A stretch of DNA of 64,000 nucleotides from Diadophis punctatus similis (Eukaryota; Chordata; Lepidosauria; Squamata; Dipsadidae). The stretch is from positions 49,519,859 to 49,583,858 of the forward strand of contig JALIGW010000001.1 in NCBI GenBank assembly GCA_023053685.1, written 5' to 3'. The notes under the pieces are model-generated. The model did no database searches. It had not been told where the DNA came from and was given only the letters and a program-made list of their open reading frames with translations. The position numbers and the translations under genes were made by a program. How positions within the stretch are numbered: the stretch's first letter is position 1; each line of letters begins with the position of its first letter. Shown one piece after another: positions 47,368 to 57,721 of this stretch.

Positions 47368-48035
47368 CAGTGGTGGGATTCAAAATTTTTAACAACTGGC
47401 TCTGTGGGCGTGGCTTGGTGGGCATGGCTTGGTGGTCATGTGACTGGGTGGGTGTGGCCAACTCGACATCACTCACATCAAGGGTCGCCTCACCCAGCCC
47501 CTCCCCACCACTCCTTGTCAAGCCCGGCCTCAACTTATCTATAGTTCTGTAAAAATATTGTTCACCTTTTTTCGACTTTATTATCTGCATCTATATACTA
47601 TATATGTACTTTCATGGACCACTGAAAGGAGGAAATGGCTCACATGCTTTGCCCAAGAGTGTGATAGGCAGGTCACAAAACAAGCTTTTGAGGGGCTGCC
47701 ACAAAGAAGGGCGGGCAATATATTTTCCAAAGAAGCAGAAGGCAAAATAAGAAGCAATAGATGTAAACTGAACAAAGAGAGAAACAACCTAAAACTGACA
47801 GTGAGAACAATTAACCAGTGGATCACTGGAAGTTTTTAAGAAAAGACTGGACAGACTGGATTTCTCTGAAATGCTATAGGGTTCCTCCCAAAGTCCCTTC
47901 TAAGTGTTATTCTGTTATTCTGACACCTTTCCTAGGCCCTCCACTCAGATTTTGGCATCCTCAGTTTTCCTGCCTGAGCAGGGGATTGGACTAGAAGACC
48001 TCCAAAGTCTCTTTCAACTCTGTCATTCCATTATT
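47368..48035 (+). mobile_element. hAT left end fused to CR1 tail (copy 2)
   Basis: Starts cagtggtgggattc and continues with ggcttggtgggcatggctt and actcgacatcactcacatc. At about 47600 it joins ctttcatggaccactgaaag and the CR1 C-terminal region (RGCHKEG-like, then TVRTINQW). Unlike copy 1 it runs to the CR1 3' end (gactagaagacctccaaagt, then ctttcaactctgtcattcc). A small insertion lies around 47895-47955. Confidence 0.78.
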
Positions 48036-48566
48036 CCTGAGATAAATAGCTAAGACCCTCATTGGAGCCCTATCTCTTTTGCTCCCTCTGGACTAATGAG
48101 TTAAAGAGCTGCCTCATTTTAATAAGACTTTTAGAAACCTGCAGTTGAAAGTTCTTCATCTCTCCTTACCCTGAAGACCCAATTTCATTGGAATTTAATC
48201 CCAAACTGATTTCTCTTTTAGCATTTCTCTTGATACTTCTCCAAAATGCACCCCCAAGAAGCCACATCTCTCTCTCCTCCCCTCCCCCCTCTCTCTCACA
48301 CTCAATCATAGGCTAGAAGAAGGTACCTTGGAGGTCTTATAGTTCAACCTTCTGCTCAAGGCAGAAGACCTCATACATACGCAAGTTCGCAGACATCCCG
48401 GCTTTGGCTGCAAGAACTGCAGGCAGCCTTCCCCACCACACACTTCCTCATCCTGCTGCCGCATGCGAGGTGGAAGGCCCGAGAGAAAGCACCTGGTCTG
48501 GGCACACAGCCCTCCATGACAGAGCCCTTCCTGGGGAGCAAAGCAAGAATTTACTGATCCATCCTG
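48036..48566. other. Unassigned DNA becoming GC-rich
   Basis: Nothing recognised; a CT-rich patch lies at 48268-48300. GC content rises from about 48380. Confidence 0.4.
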
Positions 48567-48665
48567 AAGGTGAGCTCCAGAGTGGTGGTGGCGGAGGTGG
48601 AAGGAGAGCTCCAGAGTGATGGTGGCAGTGGCAGCGGAAGGAGAGCTCCAGAGTGGTGGCAGCGG
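48567..48665 (+). repeat. 28-37 bp minisatellite, three units
   Basis: Units begin at about 48567, 48601 and 48638, each with gagctccagagtg followed by a variable ggtggcagcgg run. Translation gives GELQSGG repeats, but there is no gene context. Confidence 0.88.
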
Positions 48666-48776
48666 CGCTCTGGGTGGGCAGCCTCAGGGGAGGAATTTTC
48701 TCTCAGGCCTCCCACCCATCAAGATGTTGCTTGATCTCGCAGCCACTTCTTGCGGCCCTTGTTGGTTCTGGGCATG

Positions 48777-49231
48777 CCTTGGGCGCTTAGGGAAATGCTC
48801 CACATGGTGTCCAGGTCAGCAGCTGTTTCTCTCTGCCACTGTTCTTGCTGGGAGAGCGTCTTGTGCAGCACAGTGAAATTTAGCAGCCGTGAGCCGCCGC
48901 TTTCCTCTAAGTCCCATCCAGAAAGCACTGCGGCAGAGAGAAACAGCCAGGTTGAATGCTGTTTCTCTCTGCTGTAGTGCTTTCTGGATGGGACTTACAG
49001 GACCCAAAGTGGCAACTCATGGTTGCTAAATTTCACTGTGCTGCACAAGATGCTTTCCTAGCAAGAGCAGCGGTGGAGAGAAAACAGCTGCCAACCCGGA
49101 GAACACATGGAGTGACTCCATGTGCTCTCTGCATCAGCGGCTGCTTCTCTCCACTGCTGCTCTTGCTGGGAGAGCATCTTTTGCAGCACAGTGAGCCTTG
49201 GGCCCTCAGGGAGATGCTTAGTGTGTTCTCC
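48777..49231. repeat. GC-rich fold-back cluster (three alternating arms)
   Basis: Arm 1 (48820-48947) is the imperfect reverse complement of arm 2 (48958-49090). Arm 3 (49135-49195) repeats arm 1 orientation in shortened form. Shared blocks include cttgctgggagagc, gtgcagcacagtgaaattt and cccatccagaaagcact. Between arms 2 and 3 is a near-perfect palindrome, cacatggagtgactccatgtg. The outer edges (48777-48811 and 49197-49231) are also direct repeats. No family recognised. Confidence 0.85.
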
Positions 49232-49988
49232 TGAGACAATGGCCTGACCTGGTTGCTATTCTCCGCTGCAGCGCTTTACGGATGGGACAGTAAGGTAAGA
49301 ACCTTACCCAACCGCTTCAGCCCACCTGCGTCTGTGCCTCCCCCCACTCCCCCCACCCACGCTGCCCACCACAGGCCAGGTAAATTGCTTCGGTCTAGGA
49401 GGAGGGCGTAGTTTGAGGCCAGGGCAGGGTTCTCTAGGTGAGTGTGGGCCACGAGCGTAGATTTCCTGGAGGGAATGCATTCAATAGCCCCCGGGGTGAG
49501 AGATGTAAATAAAACAGAAACTTACCTAACTATGGAGTGGCAAAGGCTTAGGTTGGGAGCAAGGAAGCCAAAGAGCAGCTGGACCATGGGTGTCACATGA
49601 TCTAAGCTAGGGCCTAGGTGAGCTGCGACAGCCAGGAAAGCGGGTGAGCCGGTGAGGGAACCAGAGAGGGCCTAGATGAGCTGCGATGGCTGGGGAACCA
49701 GGAAAGCAGGCAAGAGAACCGGCTGGGCCATGGGTGCCATGTGGGAAGGCAAGCAAGCTGGCCGGCCCACAGAGACTGTGTGATCAACACAAGTGAGGAG
49801 CCAAACAAGCAACAGCTATGCCGGGGAGGTGAAATGAGGAGTGACTGGGCAGGGCAGGGTGGGGCAAGCGGGTGCAAGCGGGCAGGCAGGGCAAGCGGCG
49901 AGCAGTGAACAGGTGGGCAGGGCAAGCAGCGGGGGGGGGGCAGGGCAAGGGGCGAGTGGGCGAGCGGGCAGGTGGGGGCGGGGCCAGC
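49232..49988. other. GC-rich unassigned DNA
   Basis: Purine-rich with degenerate gggcaggcagggcaagcggg units at 49850-49975, and two diverged copies of cctaggtgagctgcga-like sequence (about 49612 and 49670). No gene supported. The C-rich antisense 103-residue frame is compositional. Confidence 0.4.
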
Positions 49989-50071
49989 CAGTGGTGGGAT
50001 TCTCCAAACTGCTCAAAATTTTCACAACTGGTTCACCCGAACCGGTCCAAACCAGCTGAATCCCACCTCTG
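49989..50071. mobile_element. Minimal hAT-like ends
   Basis: cagtggtgggattc and gaatcccacctctg face each other across only 83 bp. The flanks do not match as an 8-bp duplication, so this may be two ends of a larger or recombined element. Confidence 0.6.
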
Positions 50072-50179
50072 ACCTAGGTACAGAAGCTGTTGGGCGATTT
50101 TGGGTTAGTTAGTCATTCCTAGACTAGAAAGCTGAAAACTTTCTTTCTAGCAACTGTTTGTTCATCAGTGGACTGATTT

Positions 50180-51085
50180 CAGTTGATAATAACAATAATA
50201 ATGATTTTGACAGACTCTATTTACCAAGGAAAATAGGTGGGTGTCGAATGTTGCAAATACAGCAGACAGTTGAAGAAGGAAAAAGAGCATTGGAAGAATA
50301 TTTGAAAGACAATGAAGAAGATGCACTAAAACTAGCATACCAAGAATGCTAGTGAGTAACGAGAGGCCAAACTGGACTACAAGAAAGATCAAATGAAAAT
50401 CAGAAAAGAGACATGGCAAGGCAAAACATTACATGGCCAGTACTTAAAAAAATAGCAGACAAATCAAATAATACATAGCAATGGCTAAGAACAGGAAAAC
50501 TTAACAAAGAGCTAGAGAGGCTAATTCTGACTGCACAAGTCCAAGCCTTAAGGACAAATGCATACAAGACAGCAATGGGCAGCAAATGCTGCCTCTGCAA
50601 AGAAGTTGAAGAAACAGTGGACAACCTGGTTAGCTGCGGCAAGATGATCATACCATAAACAACAGAACGATAAAGTAGCAACAATGGTGCATTGCAAGAT
50701 ATGCAAGAAATACCATTTGCCTGCAAGCAAGAACTGGTGGGACCACATCACAGAGAAGGTAATATAAAATGAAGAAGCTGACATGTTTTGCCACATAACA
50801 CCCCAGTTTTAATAATTGTGAATAAGACTGGATAGTGGACATGTTAGTACCTATCTGGAAAACAGCAGACTAGAAGACAAAGAACCAGGGAACTACAACC
50901 TGCAAATATCTGATATCCGAATATCTGCCAAATCCGGACTAAACATCTGGCTGACTGTGAGACCAACAATAATCAATATTAATAATAATATAACATGAAT
51001 GTAAAATAATACACAATAGTAACAATGTAATAAATAGGAATGTTCAACAACAATAATAATAAAATTTAAAATGTATTCAGAAGAC
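50180..51085 (+). mobile_element. Decayed R2/R4-type LINE 3' end
   Basis: The plus strand, across stops, reads DRLYLPRKIGGCRMLQIQQT, then QWLRTGKLNKELERLILTAQ, VQALRTNAYKTAMGSKCCLC and KEVEETVDNLVSCGKM. The Cys-rich CxxC...H/SxC finger following QALRTN is typical of LINEs with a restriction-like endonuclease (R2/R4/Dong group). The PD..D endonuclease residues cannot be recovered. The tail is AAT-rich (aacaataataataaaattt). Confidence 0.62.
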
Positions 51086-51334
51086 CTTTTGGTTAAGATC
51101 CATCATTGGGTGCCTAATAATTGGTACACCAGGGTAAATTTAAAAAAAGATTTAATGCTTTATAGTTGTACTTGAGATGCTGCTGCTGCTGTGGATGATT
51201 TTTTAGTTTTATTCTTCAGTGTTATGAGTCCATGTGGAGAATGCTAAATTTGGAATAACTAATTAAGAAAACATAACGGAAACCTTGCCCTGATTGGGAA
51301 TAATTATTATATTTTCCTTATTATTCCTTATTAA

Positions 51335-52437
51335 CTCAAGAAGCTCAAACTGCCCAAGGAGCTGCTGATACAGTTCTACAGAGGGATAATTGAGTCTGTC
51401 ATCTGTACCTCTATAACTGTCTGGTTTAGTTCTGCAACCCAACCAGACAAATACAGACTTCAGAGGATCATTAGAACTACATAAAAAACAATTGCTACCA
51501 ACCTGCCTTCCATTGAGAACCTGTATACTGCACGAGTCAAAAAGAGAGTCGTGAAAATATTTTCTGACCCCTCGATCCTGGACATAAATTGTTTCAACTC
51601 CTACCCTCAAAACGACGCTATAGAGCAGTGATGGTGAACCTTTTTTTCCTCGGGTGCAGAAAGTGCGTGTGTGCGCGCTATTGCACATGCGCGAGTGCCC
51701 GCACCCATAATTCAATCCCTGGGGAGGGCGAAAATGGCCTCCCCCGCCACCCTGGAGGCCCTCTGGAGGCCAGAAACGGCCCATTTCCCAACTTCTGATG
51801 GGCCTAGTAGGCCCGTTTTTCGTCCTCCCCAGGCTCCAGAGGCTTCCCTGGAGCTTGGGGAAGGTGAAAACGCCCTTCCCCACCCGCCGGAGGCCCTCTG
51901 GAAGCCGAAAACACCCTCCCAGAGCCTCTGTGCAAGCCGAAAAACAGATGGCCGGAGTGCACATGCACACTGGAGCTGAGCTAGGGCAACGGATCGCGTG
52001 CCGGCAGATATGGCTCCGCGTGCCACCTGTGGCACACGTGCCATAGGTTCGCCATCACTGCTATAGAGCACTGCACACCAAGACAACTAGACACAAGAAC
52101 AGTTTTTTCCCTGAACACCATCACTTTGCTAAACAAATAATTCCCTCACCACTGTCAAACTATTCACTAAGGCTGCATTACTATTACTATTAGTTTTCTC
52201 ATTGTTCCTATCACCCATCTCCTCCCACTTATGACTGTATGACTGTAACTTGTTGCTTGTATCCTTACGATTTATATTAATATTGATTGTTTCCTGATTG
52301 CTTATTTGTACCCTATGACAATCATTAAGTGTTGTACCTCATGATTCTTGACAAATGTATCTTTTCTTTTATGTACACTGAGAGCATATGCACCAAAGAC
52401 AAATTCCTTGTGTGTCCAATCACACTTGGCCAATAAA
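51335..52437 (+). mobile_element. LINE 3' end with (ATTCT)n tail, hAT-interrupted
   Basis: Same family as 38862-39523: KLKLPKELLIQFYRGIIESV-like start, NLPSIENLYTARVKKRVV, FQLLPSKRRYRA, then, after the hAT, the KNSFF region and the full 3' UTR ending ggccaataaagaattctatt. A frameshift near 51575 (one base short in ctcgatcctgg) shows decay. Confidence 0.92.
51626..52060 (-). mobile_element. hAT element, CAGTGATGGCGAAC family, in LINE
   Basis: Ends cagtgatggtgaacc and ggttcgccatcactg; a perfect 8-bp duplication, ctatagag, lies at 51618-51625 and 52061-52068. Reversed relative to 16418 and 41192: its ggcacacgtgcc end is on the right. The interior repeats a ccggaggccctctgg unit two to three times. 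Confidence 0.97.
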
Positions 52438-52521
52438 GAATTCTATTCTATTCTATTCTATTCTATTCTATTCTATTCTATTCTATTCTATTCTATTCTA
52501 TTCTATTCTATTCTATTCTAT
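52438..52521 (+). repeat. (ATTCT)n microsatellite
   Basis: About 16 ATTCT units growing directly from the LINE 3' end, against four in the sister copy at 39497. Confidence 0.98.
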
Positions 52522-53160
52522 TAAAACTAAAGGGTAGACATTTTTTTAAAGTCACCATATAGATATATTAAATATAAGATTAAAAGTCAATATATTTTAG
52601 TACTTGCAATAAAGCTATCAACATTAGGAACCTTTGTCAGTGTCATACATTTAATTATAACAATGACTGAACTGAATGATTAAGTGATAATAGTGACTCG
52701 GTTGTATGATACCTATCATAATGTCATTTTTGTAAAACAAAGCCTATTTCATCATTTATTTGGAATTGAACAGTTTAGTATAACATTAAAAATTGTTGAT
52801 TAGTGGAACTGGCATCTGAATATATTTTCCATTCATGTATTCCACATTTGTGTTCCATATATATAGCACAATAATATATGGCTGAATTTGAGTCTGCAGA
52901 TCAATGGCTTTCTAGATTTAATTCCTCTTTCTAAATATTGACCCAAGTTCAATGCGATAAAAATTGTTCTATATTTTATAATGGGAGTAAGGTATGTCAG
53001 AATGTCACATGTATGTGTCTGTATGTATGTAAGTAAGATTTTCTAACTAGAAGTTAAAAAGCTATTGAATCTTTGAATGCTCAAGGGGGGGGGGATTATA
53101 AGAAGAACCACAAAAGAGGAAGTTAAATGTAAATGTATAAATTAGTAACCTATATCAGAT
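52522..53160. other. Unassigned AT-rich DNA
   Basis: Nothing recognised. Confidence 0.45.
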
Positions 53161-53216
53161 ATGTGTGTGTGTGTGTGTGTAGGATTTTTTGCTGATAAAT
53201 GAAAATAAAGGGAGAC

Positions 53217-53259
<43 letters not shown>

Positions 53260-53440
53260 CCTTTTTTGCTGATAAATGAAAATAAGGGAGACTATTATAG
53301 ATCTATTTTGAGCTATTTTGCTCTCGTCAGATAGCCATACCCTTAGTGGGATTTGAACCTGTAATTAAATATACAGATCTGAATAAGTCACAGACCTGGC
53401 TTGCCTTAGAAATACATGCTAGGGGTTGGGAAAGTAGGTC
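53161..53440 (-). mobile_element. Sauria-type SINE with tail duplicated around (TG)n
   Basis: The tail phrase ttttgctgataaatgaaaat occurs twice (about 53188 and 53260), each followed by aagggagact. (TG)n runs precede each (53161-53180 and 53219-53257). The antisense body (tagatctattttgagctatt, gccatacccttagtgggatt) and the B-box complement gatttgaacct follow. The tandem tail looks like a slippage or unequal-exchange product. Confidence 0.78.
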
Positions 53441-56400
53441 CAGACCTGGCCTGTTATGAGGCCAAAGGCCCTCAGCCAAGTTGGACGGAAATGCTCCAGC
53501 CCTGCCAATCCCTAAAGAATGCAGGTGTTGGCAGACTGAAGCCCAAAGACAGAGTACACACCTAATGAACAGATCTCCTCAGGAGTAACAGCTTACTTGG
53601 AGCAGCGCCTTGCTCATAAGAAGCAGCTTCTTTTTCAGGGCTTAATGGTTAGCTGCTGGAGCCTGAATAGGGACCCAGGAAACCTGGCATTTGAAATTCT
53701 GAATTTGCAGGGCTGTCTCACTACTACCAGGTTTTTTTCATCTTTTGGCGACCAAAGACTGACTTACTCTTGTTTATTACCCACCTTGGCTCTGGGTTCT
53801 GACATTAACCCTGGATATACTTCTGGGACATTGCTTTTGCTTGATGCCTCATGTTCTGCTTAAATCTTATTGATGAACCATACCCTGGCTTTTGATTCTG
53901 TTGTGAATTACTGGCTTTCCTCAATGCTTATTGGTTACTACCTTGCTGGGCTAATAGCTTGGCCACATCCTCATTTAGGAAAGTTACCGCTGGCTGTAAC
54001 CAAGTGCAAGACTGACTGAATTTTTTTGTCTGCTGTTCTGGACTGAACAGCTTACAGGTTTTCATCTCCAATGATTGTCTTTGTGTCTGCGGGTAATGGA
54101 GAAGAAGTAGAACTACCCACTTCTTTATCTCTTAGTAGATTGGTCTTTGTGTTTCCAGAAGAGCAATAAAAAAAATGGCAAGAAAGAAGCCAGCGGCAAC
54201 TTTCTCGAATGAGACATCTTGGCATCACACTCTGGGCCACACTGGGAAACGGTTGATACAAATAGCCCACATGACTGTGAGAAAAGTTTTGTTTCCCTGG
54301 GTGTATACTTAACATTAATCAGAAGTTCATAGCTGTTGAGTGACTGCCTCTGTTTTTTCTTGGGTTGAAACATGTTTTTAACACTTCGTCCCTCCCCAGC
54401 CCCAGGTTTATCTGTCAAATGTACTTGTGGCATATATACATCTGATCTGAATGTACTCACTCCTTAAGGACCCCTCTTTTCCAATTTTGCAGAATGTTGT
54501 AAGCCAGCTCTCTCCCTCTCCCGCCCCTTGACTAGTTTGGCAAATCCAAGTGACCTTGGCATGTCTTCTTACAAGACTTGATATCAGGATGCTTCATAAA
54601 ACTCATATCTCAGAAGTGTCTGACATTACATTACAAGAGGATCTGTAAACCTCAGCAAGATGACAAATGTCTTTTTTAAACAACAGACCAAGACTTCATT
54701 TAAATTAGTAACATGGAGATTAGAGGAGCTCTCCCAGGCTGAGCGGCAGTCACGCTGGGACTCGAGGAATATCAGTCACATGAAAGCTGTTAAATCTGAG
54801 ATGGAAAATAAATCAAGGAGCCTGTAAAAACTGTCAACGGGTCAGAGAAGTTTATGAACTCTTGCTGTATCTCACCATAAATCATAAGAATAAGCTAAAA
54901 CTGAGAAGAAAAATGTTCTCTTTTGTAATCTAATGCTGTCTGTTAAGGCAATAAAACTCAAATGAAATGCATGCATTGCAATTTTGAGCTGATACTTTAC
55001 ATTATTACCAAAGTGAAGGGAAGAGTCTCAAAGTTATAAAAGTGAGATAGATGAAAGGGGGGCCCTCCATCTTTCCAAGTCCCCAGACCAGGGTCTTTAT
55101 TAATGTGTATTTAAGAAATAACAGGAAACTTGATGCTAAGTATCTCCTTCACACTTGTGAACTTTGGTGCTTTCTGTGAACCTAATAATAATAATCATTG
55201 TATTGGAAATATGAGTACCGGTACTAATTTAATTCTCCTACAACCCTCCCCTGCAATCAGGTCTGATCTTAAAACTGTCCCTAATAGGACTTCTCAAATG
55301 CTGCTTCTGGATTCCTGCTTTAAATGTCCACAGAGCAGGGGGATTATAAGCAACTCCCCCACCCCCCTATTGACAATGCTGCTGGTACAGCTGATACACC
55401 TCCTCCTGTCTCTTCCAGAAAATAACTTGAAGGCTGATAAGCCTGGTCTTTACCACAGGCTGGATGAATGAACTCTTGGAAAACATCTGTAAGCTGCTAA
55501 GAGATTTTGGAATAGGGAACAAACCTAGCAACCTCTCAGCTTTAGAGATATTGGAAAAAAAATAATAGGCATTGTACTCTGAGGCCTTCATTGCTTTTTT
55601 TTTTGCTTTCTGAGTATTACACTTACACTGATGGCTATGTTCGTCTTTGTGTTTATCCTAAATTCCTAAAGTCTTATGAACAATTCTGTTTTCTTTTGCT
55701 GTCTGAGCTTATAGCAAAACCTTTAGCCACTGTTTAGCCACCTTCAAGTTTGTTGGCTTCTGTCACTGTCAGCTGCTGTTCTGACCTGCTGCTGAAATGT
55801 TGACTTGGCCGTGTCTCAGTCTGTGCTGGGATGGGAAAAAAGAAAAAGAAGTTTACCAGCTGTAGCCTCTCAGCGTCTCCCCTGGTCTGGTAAAGCTTCT
55901 GAGCTCTGCTTCCCTTTTCAGTTTGTCCGCTTTTTGGTTCCTCCAAAGCACAGCTGTATTTATGCTATCAGCATTTTCCTTTTATGATTGGAAACAGGGT
56001 GTCGTCCAGTGCTATTTGGGGTACTTCAAAATTGAAGGGGACAAAACAAAGGGAAGGAAGGGCTCATTCGTGCCAGTGTATGTCTATTCAATTTCTTCCA
56101 GAAACTTTCTAAAATGCATCTCTGCATACCAAAAAGAGCTAAGGATCCCAACATTTCTGGGGTACAAAATTAAAAAAAAAAGGTTGGACTTTTTTTGGGG
56201 GGCTTTAATTGATTTATAGCTGATTTTCTTGAGTGTCAACAATAGTCATGTCGACAAAAACAAGACTGTCAATTTCTTTCTATCCTTTGTGCCTTCCCTT
56301 GCATCTTTTCTGCAGTAATCACCTTTCCAAAGAGATGCCAAGCAGGCATCACCACTGGTAGCTATTCAATATCCAACCTATTCATGTTTATTGCGTCAAG

Positions 56401-57543
56401 CTTTTAAATTTGGATCCTATGTATTTTGTTATTTTAAAAATACTACGTTTTTGGAGTTTGAACTACAACACAGTCCTAACTGGACCCATTCCAGATGGTC
56501 AATGTCATTTATGTTTCATGTTATCTCTCAGTTGCAAATCTGAAGGAAGAAACTTTGCAGAAGTAAAAAATATATTTGATACAAATGTCTTTAAGGAATG
56601 AAAGTAAAGTTATTAAGTATAACTATGCTCATTATTAGGTGCTGTCCCCAGTAAGCCCCTCTATCTAAGTCTTTCAGTGCAAGTTTCAGTTGATGTAGTG
56701 TAGCTGTCAAAAGAAAAAATAGTTTCTCCGTTGTTAATTTCCAAGGAATGGAAGACCCAAGATTCAGAGCCTCCGTCACTAAAAAGTAGCATAAGACACT
56801 TGCTGGATCAAAATAGTCTGGGCTGTTGCTCTACAATTAAGATAGTTGAAGAAGCCTTCTATAGTAGCTGGAGTGATAGTTGTTTCTTGACTTCTTTTCT
56901 CTACTAGAATATAGAGTTTGAGTCTTATGGTCCCTTCTGTCTCTTTAGGAAACTTGTATGTTTTCTTCAGCTATTCGTTAACCAAATGTCCAATTCTTAT
57001 AGGAGTGGACTTTTGTTGCTGTTAGAGTTTTGAACATAGATATATGTATGGAATGGGGAGAAGAAAGTTCATAAAAATATTTTTGTAGGATAATAGTAAT
57101 TTATATATCAAGAAATCCTTTACGCACTCCACAATAAACTCTCTTGATATTATGTCCATGCATTTGATTTCTATTATAAATAGATAGCTGTCATATTTCA
57201 ATAAATCATTCCACTCTATGTTTCAGATGCTTCCTTTAAATGCTTCCAGAATTCTGCTGCAGTTGATACATCAACGGTTTATGACTGAGACTTTTTGAGG
57301 TGGGTTTTTTCCCCCCATTCTAATTTGGATGCATTGGACACATCATCTACTACCGGTATTTAAATCCTATGATTTAAGAGCACATTCAGCATAGTTTGTA
57401 AAATGTAGTGTTTAGAATTGTGCATTTTTAAAAATTTACATTCTAAAATTAATATTGTTCTTTTAAAAAAATAATAGATTACTAAATAATTCGTGCAAAA
57501 GTACTAGAGTCAAGAAACATTCCGTCCTTGGTAAAATGAAGTA
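53441..57543. other. Unassigned, possibly single-copy DNA
   Basis: A 4.1 kb block with no repeat family or coding motif that I can support. Frames up to 113 codons (55130-55471, 54460-54125 minus) have no recognisable domain. With 57722-59994 this is the most repeat-poor part of the window and the best place to look for conserved non-coding elements. Confidence 0.4.
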
Positions 57544-57721
57544 AAACTGTTGCAAGTTGATGTTAAAGCATTGGACTATTTCTTGTTGTTGTTTGTAAGT
57601 ATGTGTATTTGTTTGTGTTTTGTGTGTTTTGTTTGTGTGTTTGTGTGTTTTGTTTGTGTCTTTTTTCTTATTGTAAAAATTTAATAAAGACTATTTAAAA
57701 AAAAAAACTATTGCAAGTTGA
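57544..57721 (+). mobile_element. Short 5'-truncated L1 tail with TSD
   Basis: The flanks aaactgttgcaagttga (57544-57560) and aaactattgcaagttga (57705-57721) are a 17-bp target duplication with one change. Between them is a 144-bp T/G-rich 3' UTR ending ttaataaagactattt and a poly-A tract. AATAAA lies about 14 bases before the poly-A. The end form (TSD, AATAAA, poly-A) is that of L1. Confidence 0.85.

Noticed and set aside
48404..49239. Several overlapping 60-92 codon frames in GC-rich DNA, some repeated
   Set aside because: The similarity among them comes from the inverted and tandem DNA repeats read in both directions; low stop frequency is due to GC content.
49989..50071. 83-bp element considered as a bona fide minimal hAT
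   Set aside because: Ends are good, but the flanking 8-mers (gggccagc, acctaggt) do not match; kept only at reduced confidence.
51263..51970. 235-codon minus-strand frame
   Set aside because: Joins antisense LINE and hAT interior; the LINE codes on the plus strand.
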